A stretch of 64,000 nucleotides of DNA from Marinilabiliaceae bacterium ANBcel2 (lineage in GTDB: Bacteria > Bacteroidota > Bacteroidia > Bacteroidales > Marinilabiliaceae). A program made the position numbers and the translations under genes. Below are positions 34,020 to 41,909 of the stretch, one piece after another. The stretch spans positions 80,206-144,205 of the forward strand of contig JARULA010000006.1 in assembly GCA_029688995.1 (NCBI GenBank), written 5' to 3'. The notes below the pieces were generated by a model that was not told the origin of the DNA, ran no database searches, and worked only from the letters and a program-made list of their open reading frames with translations. Position 1 is the first letter of the stretch; every line of letters begins with the position of its first letter.

Positions 34020-35873
34020 TTATAGTCTGGTTTTACGTTTTTCTAACCATAACCATTGAAATTTAACAGGCTCTTCTTTTGCATTAATTTGTAGAGATAT
34101 TTTATATATTCCTGGTTTGGTGAAGTTGATTGTGCCAATTTGAGAGGCGTTAAACCTATCTATATGCCAATTTTCGTTTGGCTCTCCAACTGTTAAGCCG
34201 GTAGGTGAAATATACTCTTTTATGGTTTTGTTATCCAATTTTACTTTAATTTTGCCGCCTGGATTTTTTGCCTGATAACTGTAGGAGATATCCAGAGCAT
34301 ACTCTCCAGGATCATCAATATAAATTTTCCATTGAGATTTGTATCTATCTTTAATTTTTGTATGTGCCGGTATAGTTCCATATTTTTGAGCCTCTTTATC
34401 TATAAAACTTCCCTTTTTTAAAGCAGTATTATGGGAGGTAAAAGAATAGCCTCCATCACTATTTTTAGCTATTAATTTTTCGGTTATTTCGGGTTTACTA
34501 TCAAACTCCATTACCACAACCGAGACATAGTTATTGAACTGATAACCGGGCAAATTAATTTTCGTAAATACTTTGTTATGCTTATAGGGCAAAACTCTCT
34601 TTTGTTTGTCATTAAGCATGTAAACTTTTTGCGGTTTGCAGTTTATTCCTGTAATAGGTAAGGTGTTTGAGAGGGGCCAGTTATAGATGTGTAGAAAAAG
34701 CTGGTGTACTCCTTCATCGGTGACTTTATAGGTGATATTTCCCCAGTCATGTTGATCTTTGGGAAGATCAAATGCTCCACTACCATATATAGAGGCTCCG
34801 TTAATACTTAGCCATTTCCCCATATCTTTTAGACGCTGTGAAATTTCATGAGGGACATTTCCATTTGCTCTTGGTCCAATATTAAGCATGTAGTTGCCAT
34901 TTAAGCTTACATTACTAATTAGAGATTTAAGAAGAAATGTTGTTGATTTCCAGTCGGTGTCATTACGATGGTATCCCCATGAATGGGCTACCGTTGCGGG
35001 AGATTGCCATGGGTAATTTAGCTTTTTGTCACCAAGTTGATTATCTGCCAGTGTTCTAAAATCCACATCACTATCCTCCTCTATTGATAAGCCCAGTCTG
35101 GAGTTTACTAAACAGTTTGGTTGGAGTTCTCGAATCAGCTCCTTTAACTGTATTAGTTGTTTTTTGGTGATAATAGATTCTGAGTGGTGAAGCCACATAT
35201 CAAACCACATTAGATCAATATCTCCATAATTGGTTAATAGCTCCTGCATTTGCGGAATTACTTTTTCCTGCCAATACTGATCATACTCTTTTGCTGAAAT
35301 TGGATATATTTCTCTACTATGATCCCAACCGTATGGATGTTCCCAATCAACCCAGTGTGAGTAGTAGAGCCCCAGTTTTATTCCATGTTTACGGCAGGCT
35401 TTTGCAAGCTCTTTCACTATATCTCTTTTATCGGTTGTATGATTAGTGATGTTGTAATTTGATACTTTGCTGTCCCATAGTGCAAACCCATCATGGTGTT
35501 TGGCCGTTAGGGTTATATATTTCATGCCTGCTTTCTTTGCAAGAACAACCCACTCTTCTGGATCCACTTCATCCCAGTTGATACGCTCAAGAAGATTTAA
35601 ATACTCTTTCTTGTCAATGTTATTACGGTAGTAAATCCATTCTGCATATTCATTGTTATGACGAATTTGCTCCCCTTTCCAGATTCCTTCTGCACCACTG
35701 TAAATCCCCCAATGTATAAACATTCCAAAGCGTGCATCTATAAACCATTCGGCACGTTCGTTAGTATGTTTTTGTGCATAAAGAGCAGAGGATGCAACTA
35801 TCAGGAAAAGAAAAAGATAGAGAAATAGGTAAATTCTTTTTTTATTAATATTAGATAGCTTCATAATTTTCAA
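34020..35873 (-). CDS. Alpha-L-fucosidase, glycoside hydrolase family 29
   Basis: A 617-residue exported enzyme. The signal/anchor is at about residues 12-33 (YLFLYLFLFLIVASSALYAQ). The (beta/alpha)8 domain starts at WFIDARFGMFIHWG (43-56), with KHHDGFALWDS (125-135) and the nucleophile predicted at Asp225 in DLMWFDMW. A beta-sandwich domain (about 365-460) and a C-terminal carbohydrate-binding-like module (about 500-610) follow. It removes terminal alpha-L-fucose from glycans at the cell surface or in the periplasm. It is a single gene with no other glycan-degradation genes nearby, so it is not part of a typical polysaccharide utilisation locus. Confidence 0.92.
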   Translation of the reverse strand: MKIMKLSNINKKRIYLFLYLFLFLIVASSALYAQKHTNERAEWFIDARFGMFIHWGIYSGAEGIWKGEQIRHNNEYAEWIYYRNNIDKKEYLNLLERINWDEVDPEEWVVLAKKAGMKYITLTAKHHDGFALWDSKVSNYNITNHTTDKRDIVKELAKACRKHGIKLGLYYSHWVDWEHPYGWDHSREIYPISAKEYDQYWQEKVIPQMQELLTNYGDIDLMWFDMWLHHSESIITKKQLIQLKELIRELQPNCLVNSRLGLSIEEDSDVDFRTLADNQLGDKKLNYPWQSPATVAHSWGYHRNDTDWKSTTFLLKSLISNVSLNGNYMLNIGPRANGNVPHEISQRLKDMGKWLSINGASIYGSGAFDLPKDQHDWGNITYKVTDEGVHQLFLHIYNWPLSNTLPITGINCKPQKVYMLNDKQKRVLPYKHNKVFTKINLPGYQFNNYVSVVVMEFDSKPEITEKLIAKNSDGGYSFTSHNTALKKGSFIDKEAQKYGTIPAHTKIKDRYKSQWKIYIDDPGEYALDISYSYQAKNPGGKIKVKLDNKTIKEYISPTGLTVGEPNENWHIDRFNASQIGTINFTKPGIYKISLQINAKEEPVKFQWLWLEKRKTRL

Positions 35874-35891
35874 TTATTTTTTGATTTTATA

Positions 35892-35927
35892 CAAAAATAG
35901 TGATTTGAAGTTAATCTGCTATAGCAG
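35892..35927 (-). promoter_or_regulatory. Candidate promoter/operator of the fucosidase gene
   Basis: Minus-strand -7 box TATTTTTG at 35892-35899, 18 nt upstream of the ATG. The perfect 12-bp palindrome CTGCTATAGCAG lies at 35916-35927, where the -33 region would be. The palindrome may be an operator. No regulator gene is adjacent. Confidence 0.35.
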
Positions 35928-36058
35928 CTGTTACTCACTTGATATTTTTTGTATTTATTATAAAATTTATTTTTAAATTTAATGATATGTAATATTTGTT
36001 TTTATTGTGACAGAGTATTTTATTTTAGTGCTAAATGTGGAATCTTAAATTGTAGAAT

Positions 36059-36607
36059 ATGAGTGATATTTATGTTTTTTTAGCAGATGGTTTTGAAGAG
36101 GTTGAGGCGATGACTCCCGTTGATGTACTCCGTCGTGCAGGTTTTGATGTTAAAATTGTATCGGTTACAGGTGCTCCGCTTATGACGGGTTCACATGGTA
36201 TTGCTGTTAAATGTGATATTTTTATTGATGATGTGGATCTTGATTCTGCTCAAATGATTATTTTGCCGGGAGGGTTACCGGGTGCCACTAATTTATTGGC
36301 CAATGAGAGGGTTAAGAAAATTATACGTGAGTTTAATGAGAAGGGTAAGTGGTTGGGTGCAATATGTGCTGCTCCCATGGTATTGGGGGAGCTTGGTATT
36401 TTGGATGGTTTAAAGGCTACTTGTTATCCCGGTTTTGAAAAACATTTAAAAGGGGCCGAAGTTTGTGATAATAATAGTGTAACATCAAAAAACATTGTTA
36501 CAGGAAGAGGTATTGGCGCTGCCATGGATTTTTCATTGGAGATTGTTCGAAATTTAATGGATGAGGCTTCAGCCAAAGAGTTAGCTAAGAAAATGGTAGC
36601 TGATTGA
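36059..36607 (+). CDS. DJ-1/PfpI family protein (cytoplasmic)
   Basis: A 182-residue protein of the DJ-1/ThiJ/YajL group: VFLADGFEEVEAMTPVDVLRRAG at the N-terminus (with the conserved Glu), PGGLPGATNL, and the nucleophile-elbow Cys in GAICAAPMVLGE. Members act as protein/nucleotide deglycases, chaperones or glyoxalases, and the assignment within the family is not settled by sequence. It has no signal peptide, in contrast to the lipoprotein paralogue at 44045. Single plus-strand gene closed by a terminator shared with the converging isomerase-like gene. Confidence 0.92.
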   Translation: MSDIYVFLADGFEEVEAMTPVDVLRRAGFDVKIVSVTGAPLMTGSHGIAVKCDIFIDDVDLDSAQMIILPGGLPGATNLLANERVKKIIREFNEKGKWLGAICAAPMVLGELGILDGLKATCYPGFEKHLKGAEVCDNNSVTSKNIVTGRGIGAAMDFSLEIVRNLMDEASAKELAKKMVAD

Positions 36608-36617
36608 ATAAATTAAA

Positions 36618-36654
36618 AAAAGGGGATACTCTATAAAATGGAGTAGCCCCTTTT
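36618..36654. terminator. Bidirectional intrinsic terminator
   Basis: 14-bp stem with one mismatch, AAAAGGGGATACTC (36618-36631) against GAGTAGCCCCTTTT (36641-36654), between the converging DJ-1 and isomerase-like genes, with T/A runs on both sides. Confidence 0.87.
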
Positions 36655-36681
36655 CCTAATTTATTAATTTAATTGAAAGGT

Positions 36682-37578
36682 TTAAATTAAAATATCGTTT
36701 TTTAAATTTTTGAAGCTGGTTTTTATTACACCAATTTCATCACCATCACGAGTATCATCCATCTCTACAAAGAAATATTTCATGCCGGCAACATCTTTCA
36801 CCTTAAATATCTCTTTATAATCGATAATGCCTTCACCAACAGGTGCGAAGAATTGATCGGGCGTGTTATCCATATCTTTAATATGCCATAGATCAAATCG
36901 TCCGGGGAACTGCTTCATTACTTCTTTTGGATCGAATCCTGCTCGTTTTACCCAGTAGTTATCTATTTCAAATACAACTAACTCTGGATCGGTTTCAGGC
37001 AGAAATATGTCGGTGTATGGAATTAATCCATCGGTTTCGAAAAATTCGAAATCGTGATTATGGTATCCAAATTGCACACCGTATTGTTTCATTACCTCAC
37101 CTATAATATTTAGTTCTTCAACAAATTCTCTGTAGCTGTCGGCCGATTCTCTTCTCTCTTCGATCATCCATGGTTGTACGCAATATTTTACACCCAACTC
37201 GGCATGAGCTTCTGCTATAATATTAACATTGCTGGTATCAACTCCTTTTACTTCGACACCGGTGTGACTGCTAATTATTTCCATGCCTAAATCGGCAACG
37301 ATTTTTTTGAACTCTTTAGGTGAGTAGCCGTAAAATTTTCCATTTTCATAACCAGCCAGCTCAAGATATTGATAACCGGTATCGGCAACTGTTTTAAGTG
37401 TTCCTAAAAGATCGGCATTCATGCTGTTACGGACAGTGTAGAGCTGAATTCCTATGCCTGAACCATTACTTTTTGCGCCTTGTGCACATGCAGCTAAACC
37501 ATACTGGCTTAAAAGTGCTGCTCCAAGGGCTCCCATTGTACTCTTTTTTAAAAAATCTCTTCTACTTTGATTTTTCAT
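36682..37578 (-). CDS. Tat-exported sugar phosphate isomerase/epimerase-like protein (xylose isomerase-like TIM barrel)
   Basis: A 298-residue protein. The N-terminus has a twin-arginine signal (SRRDFLKKS, then a hydrophobic stretch) that ends in a lipobox-like LAAC (Cys31), so it is probably exported folded and lipid-anchored. The mature part is an AP endonuclease family 2 / xylose isomerase-like barrel: GIQLYTVRNSM, GYQYLELAGYENG, GYHNHDFEF, and FEIDNYWVKRAG, with the metal-binding Glu/His/Asp residues in the last two. Relatives act on sugars such as 3-keto-glycosides or inosose, but the substrate is unknown here. Confidence 0.87.
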   Translation of the reverse strand: MKNQSRRDFLKKSTMGALGAALLSQYGLAACAQGAKSNGSGIGIQLYTVRNSMNADLLGTLKTVADTGYQYLELAGYENGKFYGYSPKEFKKIVADLGMEIISSHTGVEVKGVDTSNVNIIAEAHAELGVKYCVQPWMIEERRESADSYREFVEELNIIGEVMKQYGVQFGYHNHDFEFFETDGLIPYTDIFLPETDPELVVFEIDNYWVKRAGFDPKEVMKQFPGRFDLWHIKDMDNTPDQFFAPVGEGIIDYKEIFKVKDVAGMKYFFVEMDDTRDGDEIGVIKTSFKNLKNDILI

Positions 37579-37747
37579 AATGTTAGTAAGTTTTTCGGTT
37601 ATAGCTTAACCCTGTTTTTTAAAATGTTAGATGTGAAAATATGATAACAAAAGAAAAATATTTTTTCGATATATACAATTTTTATTGTATTAATATTTCC
37701 TGTTCCCTTTTTGTATATTGTTTTTGGAGGCTTTAGAAGTTTTAAGC

Positions 37748-37777
37748 TTGTCGATTTTAAATTAATGTTTATATTTG
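37748..37777 (+). promoter_or_regulatory. Promoter of the DUF4395 gene
   Basis: A -33 TTG (37748-37750) and -7 TATATTTG (37770-37777) are spaced by 19 nt, followed by C. This is a near-ideal Bacteroidota promoter, 44 nt upstream of the ATG at 37822. Confidence 0.62.
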
Positions 37778-37821
37778 CATATATAAATATGTGTAATATT
37801 AATATTTAAAATTTATAAGTT

Positions 37822-38277
37822 ATGCTTAAGATTGAAACAATGTGTCCTATCTCGGGAAAGAAGGTTAATAAATGGATTGCCAGAGTTAATGCAACTTTAA
37901 CAACTCTTCTTTTGTTACTCTATTTTTTTTCTAATTCTGTTTTTATAATCTTTTTTCTCACTATAGATTTTGCTTTAAGAGGATTTGAGAAACAGAGGTA
38001 TAGTTTGCTTTCTATAATCTCTACTAAAATTGTTGAATATTTACCTGTGGAGAAAAAGATGGAGAATGCCGGACCAAAATTTTTTGCTGCACGAATAGGC
38101 TGGGTCTTTTCTCTTATGGTGTTGATTGCCTATTTCTTTAATTTACCTGTTACCGCAAATATAATTGCAGGAGTATTTGCCTTTTTTGCTTTTTTGGAAG
38201 CAGCAGTTGGGTTTTGTTTGGCTTGTTATATCTATCCCTATTTTTTAAAAGTGTGTAATGTTCAAAATAAATTCTAA
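37822..38277 (+). CDS. DUF4395 family membrane protein
   Basis: A 151-residue protein with four hydrophobic helices. It starts with MCPISGKKVNKWIARVNA, the Cys-Pro start and Arg-x-Asn pattern of DUF4395, and ends with EAAVGFCLACYIYPYF, where the C-x-x-C of the last helix is conserved in this family. The cysteine placement suggests a redox- or sulfur-linked function, but none is established. Own promoter upstream. The cobalamin riboswitch unit begins directly after its stop. Confidence 0.82.
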   Translation: MLKIETMCPISGKKVNKWIARVNATLTTLLLLLYFFSNSVFIIFFLTIDFALRGFEKQRYSLLSIISTKIVEYLPVEKKMENAGPKFFAARIGWVFSLMVLIAYFFNLPVTANIIAGVFAFFAFLEAAVGFCLACYIYPYFLKVCNVQNKF

Positions 38278-38282
38278 CTTTG
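38275..38282 (+). promoter_or_regulatory. Candidate -7 box for the cobalamin transporter operon
   Basis: TAACTTTG fits TAnnTTTG and overlaps the stop codon of the DUF4395 gene. It lies about 32 nt before the first base of the riboswitch P1 stem, a sensible distance for a transcript start. No clear -33 TTTG. Confidence 0.42.
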
Positions 38283-38313
38283 TAATTAAATTATTAGCAA
38301 AAGTTGTTTGTTG

Positions 38314-38468
38314 ATATAATAAAAGTTATTATACAAGGGAATCCGGTTAAAGTCCGGAGCTGTACCCGCAGCTGTAAATCTGTGATTTTTGTAACATTTG
38401 CCACTGTTATTTGTTAATGGGAAGGCGTTACAAAAAAGGATGAGCCAGAAAACCTGCTTTTATTATAT
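38314..38468 (+). ncRNA. Cobalamin (B12) riboswitch
   Basis: The conserved core is easy to read: GGGAATCCGGTTAAAGTCCGG followed closely by GCTGTACCCGCAGCTGTAAA, then GGAAGGCG and the B12 box GAGCCAGAAAACCTGC near 38442-38457. A perfect 12-bp P1 stem closes it (38314-38325 with 38457-38468). It ends 46 nt before the start of the BtuF-like gene, so ligand binding probably blocks ribosome access there. Vitamin B12 would repress the importer genes that follow. Confidence 0.95.
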
Positions 38469-38514
38469 ACAAAGGCATTATTTTTAACATAGTTAACTTT
38501 CGGGAGAAAAAGTT

Positions 38515-39648
38515 ATGGCCGTATTACCGCATGCTCTATTAGTTAGTCTCTTTATTTTATTTTCTTTATCGGGATGTAAAATTTCAGAAGGGGAGTCGTT
38601 TGAGAATCGTTTTGGAGTTCCCGACTCTTCATTTATTCCTGATTATGCTAAAGGTTTTTCTATTCACTATTTTAACCACGATAAGGTTATAGAGATAACC
38701 GATCCTTTTAATAACGATGAGCAATCTTCATATTTTTTGATTAATTATGATGGGGAACCTTCGTTTGAAAATGTTGAGATTATAGATGCACCTATTAAGA
38801 GCTGGTCGGCATTTTCTTCTACACAGGTAGTTATGGCTGAAAAGCTTGAATTAATTTCAACGCTTACCAGTGTTGCCGAACCTCAATATATTTCGGGTGA
38901 GGAGGTTAACAGACGATTGGAATCGGGAGATATTCGTGATGTTGGAATGGCATTTTCACCAGATATTGAAGTGCTTCTTTTAACAGAGCCTCAATTTGTT
39001 TTTGTTTCACCTTTTAAGGATACTCAATATGATAATTTGAAGGATGCAGGATTAACTGTTATTCCTGATGCCGGATATCTCGAGAGTAACCCGCTGGGAC
39101 GTGTGGAGTGGCTAGTTTTTTTTGGGGCATTTTTTGATAAAGAACAAAAGGCACTGGATATTTATAATTCGGTTAAATCTCAATATCAAAAGATGACTCT
39201 TTTAACGCAAGGTATTCAGCGTAAACCTACAGTTACTGCCGGACTTTTATATCAGGATGTGTGGTATCTTCCTGCTGGAGATAGCTTTATGGCCAGATTG
39301 CTTGAAGATGCCGGGGTTTCATACCCCTATTATTCGACCAAAGGAACGGGGTCTTTGGCTTATGATTATGAAAAGGTTTTTAATGATACTTATGATTGCC
39401 AGTTTTGGATTGTAACTGTTAATCATCCCGGTGAATTTAATTACAAAGCTCTTAAAGGGATGGATGAGAGATATAGTGATTTTTATGCTTATAAAAATCG
39501 TAATATTATCTATACAAATACAGATTATTCCGGTTTTTTTGAGTATGGTTGGTTACAACCGCATATTGTTTTAATGGATTTTATTAAAATTTTTCATCCT
39601 GATCTGCTTCCCGATCATAAATTAAAATATTATAGGATGCTGCCTTAA
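38515..39648 (+). CDS. Cobalamin-type ABC transporter substrate-binding lipoprotein (BtuF-like)
   Basis: A 377-residue lipoprotein with the lipobox LSGC (Cys21). The rest is a class III periplasmic binding protein: a first lobe with SWSAFSSTQVVMAEKL, a long connecting helix, and a second lobe with EWLVFFGAFFDKEQKALDIYN, ending in a Trp-rich region (FFEYGWLQPHIVLMDF). Such proteins bind B12 or haem/siderophores. The riboswitch upstream makes cobalamin or a cobinamide-type corrinoid the most likely ligand. First gene of the unit. The permease follows 37 nt later. Confidence 0.88.
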   Translation: MAVLPHALLVSLFILFSLSGCKISEGESFENRFGVPDSSFIPDYAKGFSIHYFNHDKVIEITDPFNNDEQSSYFLINYDGEPSFENVEIIDAPIKSWSAFSSTQVVMAEKLELISTLTSVAEPQYISGEEVNRRLESGDIRDVGMAFSPDIEVLLLTEPQFVFVSPFKDTQYDNLKDAGLTVIPDAGYLESNPLGRVEWLVFFGAFFDKEQKALDIYNSVKSQYQKMTLLTQGIQRKPTVTAGLLYQDVWYLPAGDSFMARLLEDAGVSYPYYSTKGTGSLAYDYEKVFNDTYDCQFWIVTVNHPGEFNYKALKGMDERYSDFYAYKNRNIIYTNTDYSGFFEYGWLQPHIVLMDFIKIFHPDLLPDHKLKYYRMLP

Positions 39649-39685
39649 TTTTTTATGATAGTGCTCAAAACTTTCTCAAAATATT

Positions 39686-40747
39686 ATGAATTATATAGTT
39701 AATAAAAGATCGTTTACCGATGGCAGCAAAAATATAATTCTATTTATACTGCTTTTTTTTGCTCTATTACTTCTGTTTATATTTAATGTTGCTTTTGGGT
39801 CGGTTAATATTGCTTTAACAGATCTTTTTTCAATATTGTTGGGAAGTGGGAGTGAAGATGGCCCTGCTTACTATATTATTCATCGTTCGCGACTTCCCCA
39901 GGCTGTTACTGCTACCCTGGCAGGTGCTGCTCTCGCTGTTGGCGGTTTGCAAATGCAGGCTCTTTTTAGAAACCCTTTGGCCGATCCCTCAATTTTAGGT
40001 GTTAGTTCAGGAGCAGGGTTGGGGGTTGCTGTTGTTTTGATGATGGGAGGTATTAGTGGTTTTGTTTTGAGTAAGATGGGTTGGGTAGGACATCTTACAA
40101 TTACTACTGCTGCATTTGCAGGAGCATTGCTTGTACTCTTTTTTATATTGATGCTTGCTAATAAGTTAAGAGATAATGCAATGCTTTTAATTGCTGGTAT
40201 AATGGTTGGGTATGGTGCCTCTGCACTTGTTGGAATTTTAAAATTTTATAGTATGCAGGAGGATGTACATGCTTTTGTAATATGGGGGCTTGGCAGTTTT
40301 GCATCGGTATCATGGAGTCGTATGGAGGTGTTTTTTCCGGTTTTAATGGTTGCTTTGGCAGGATCGTTGTTATTGATAAAACCTTTGAACTTGATGATGT
40401 TGGGAGACAATTATGCCAGTAATTTGGGAGTTAATATTCGGCTTTTCAGGTTTTTAATTTTGGGTTGTACCGGATTATTAACAGCAACTGTAACAGCTTT
40501 TTGCGGACCAATAGCTTTTCTTGGCCTGGCTGTTCCTCACCTGACAAGAGGGGTTTTTAAAACGTCGAACCAGCAAATTCTTGTTCCGGCTGTTATGTTG
40601 TCAGGAGCTATTGTTGCTCTTTTTAGCAACCTGATAGCCCGCATGCCCGGTTTTGATGGTGCACTGCCAATTAATGCTGTAACAAGTATGATTGGTGCGC
40701 CTGTAGTTATATGGGTGATTCTTCGTAACCGAAAAGTTTTGCAGTAG
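39686..40747 (+). CDS. FecCD/BtuC family ABC transporter permease
   Basis: A 353-residue permease with about ten helices. Family motifs: HRSRLPQAVTATLAGAALAVGG, MQALFRNPLADPSILGVSSGAGLG, GLAVPHLTRG (the coupling helix motif) and GALPINAVTSMIGAPVVIWVIL. As a homodimer it forms the import channel with the ATPase encoded 2 nt downstream. The cobalamin riboswitch indicates B12 rather than iron-siderophore transport. Confidence 0.92.
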   Translation: MNYIVNKRSFTDGSKNIILFILLFFALLLLFIFNVAFGSVNIALTDLFSILLGSGSEDGPAYYIIHRSRLPQAVTATLAGAALAVGGLQMQALFRNPLADPSILGVSSGAGLGVAVVLMMGGISGFVLSKMGWVGHLTITTAAFAGALLVLFFILMLANKLRDNAMLLIAGIMVGYGASALVGILKFYSMQEDVHAFVIWGLGSFASVSWSRMEVFFPVLMVALAGSLLLIKPLNLMMLGDNYASNLGVNIRLFRFLILGCTGLLTATVTAFCGPIAFLGLAVPHLTRGVFKTSNQQILVPAVMLSGAIVALFSNLIARMPGFDGALPINAVTSMIGAPVVIWVILRNRKVLQ

Positions 40748-40749
40748 CC

Positions 40750-41763
40750 ATGGATAAGTTGATATATACAGATAATCTGGCGATTGGTTATGGTAATGGG
40801 GGTAAAAACAGTTCTGTTTTACACAGGGATATTAATGTGAGGTTAATGGCCGGGGAGTTTGCATGTCTGTTGGGTCCTAACGGGTCGGGCAAATCTACAT
40901 TAATAAAGACTTTTGCAGGGTTCTTATCTCGCATTAGCGGCTCTTTGTTTATTGATGGGAAAAGTGTTGATAAGCTCTCCGGTAAAGAGATCTCTAAGCT
41001 GTTGAGTGTTGTTTTAACCGAAAGAGTTATGGTTCCTAATATGACAGTTTATGATTTAGTGTCGTTAGGAAGGAGTCCGTTTACAGGTTTTTTCGGACGT
41101 TTGTCGTTAACCGATAAAGATATTATTGCTACTTCTTTGGAGTCGGTTAAACTTAATGGATTTGAAAAGAGAAATGTTTTTGAACTTAGTGATGGAGAAC
41201 GACAAAAGGCTTTTATTGCAAAGGCTCTTGTTCAGGAGACTCCATTAATTGTTTTGGATGAGCCTACAGCATTTCTTGATTTGCCATCAAGAGTTGAGAT
41301 TATGCATCTGTTAAAAGATCTTGCTCATAAATATAATAAAGGGGTTCTATTATCTACTCATGATCTTGATCTTGCACTGCAAACTGCCGATAAAATATGG
41401 TTGCTGGCCGCCGGATTGCCTGTTGAAACAGGTGTTCCTGAAGATCTTGTTTTAACAAATGAGTTTAGAAAGTTTTTTGAACGTGAGGGGGTATTGTTTG
41501 ATACTGAGTCGGGACAATTTACCAAAGCGGATAATCATGTTAAATCGATTCGACTTGTAGGTAAAGGAGTAGAGTATAAGTGGGTAAGCCGTGCTCTTGC
41601 CCGTAATGGTTTTTCTACCTCGGATGACCCTTTTAGCCGTTTGCAAGTTGAAATAAGCAGTGATAATAAGCGCGAGTATATTTTATCGGGAGCCGATGGT
41701 AAACCTGTAAAGCTAAGAACTATCGAAGATCTGCTTGAGCGGCTTAAATATGCTGATATCTGA
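40750..41763 (+). CDS. ABC transporter ATPase (BtuD-like) with C-terminal extension
   Basis: A 337-residue protein. Residues 1-250 are a FecE/BtuD-type ATPase: Walker A GPNGSGKST (42-50), Q-loop region LTERVMVPNMTVYDLVSLGR, signature ELSDGERQKAFIAKAL, Walker B LIVLDEPTAFLD, and the switch region STHDLD. The remaining ~85 residues (from about 255) are an added alpha/beta module (VKSIRLVGKGVEYKWVSRAL, DPFSRLQVEI) of a kind often seen in Bacteroidota versions and absent from E. coli BtuD. Its role is unknown and may be regulatory. Last gene of the riboswitch unit. Confidence 0.9.
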   Translation: MDKLIYTDNLAIGYGNGGKNSSVLHRDINVRLMAGEFACLLGPNGSGKSTLIKTFAGFLSRISGSLFIDGKSVDKLSGKEISKLLSVVLTERVMVPNMTVYDLVSLGRSPFTGFFGRLSLTDKDIIATSLESVKLNGFEKRNVFELSDGERQKAFIAKALVQETPLIVLDEPTAFLDLPSRVEIMHLLKDLAHKYNKGVLLSTHDLDLALQTADKIWLLAAGLPVETGVPEDLVLTNEFRKFFEREGVLFDTESGQFTKADNHVKSIRLVGKGVEYKWVSRALARNGFSTSDDPFSRLQVEISSDNKREYILSGADGKPVKLRTIEDLLERLKYADI

Positions 41764-41909
41764 CTGTAATGTCATTTTATCTTTTTTACAGCTCTTTTTG
41801 CTGCCCTTTTGTCACTATCTCTGTTTTGGCATACCCTTTGTTTTTGGAGAGAATGATTTTTTGATAAAATTATTGTTGTTAAAAATAAACTTTTCAAATA
41901 TTTTAAATT

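Noticed and set aside
34020..37578. Polysaccharide utilisation locus around the fucosidase
   Set aside because: No SusC/SusD pair, sulfatase or hybrid two-component regulator is adjacent. The DJ-1 gene and the isomerase-like gene are in separate transcription units.
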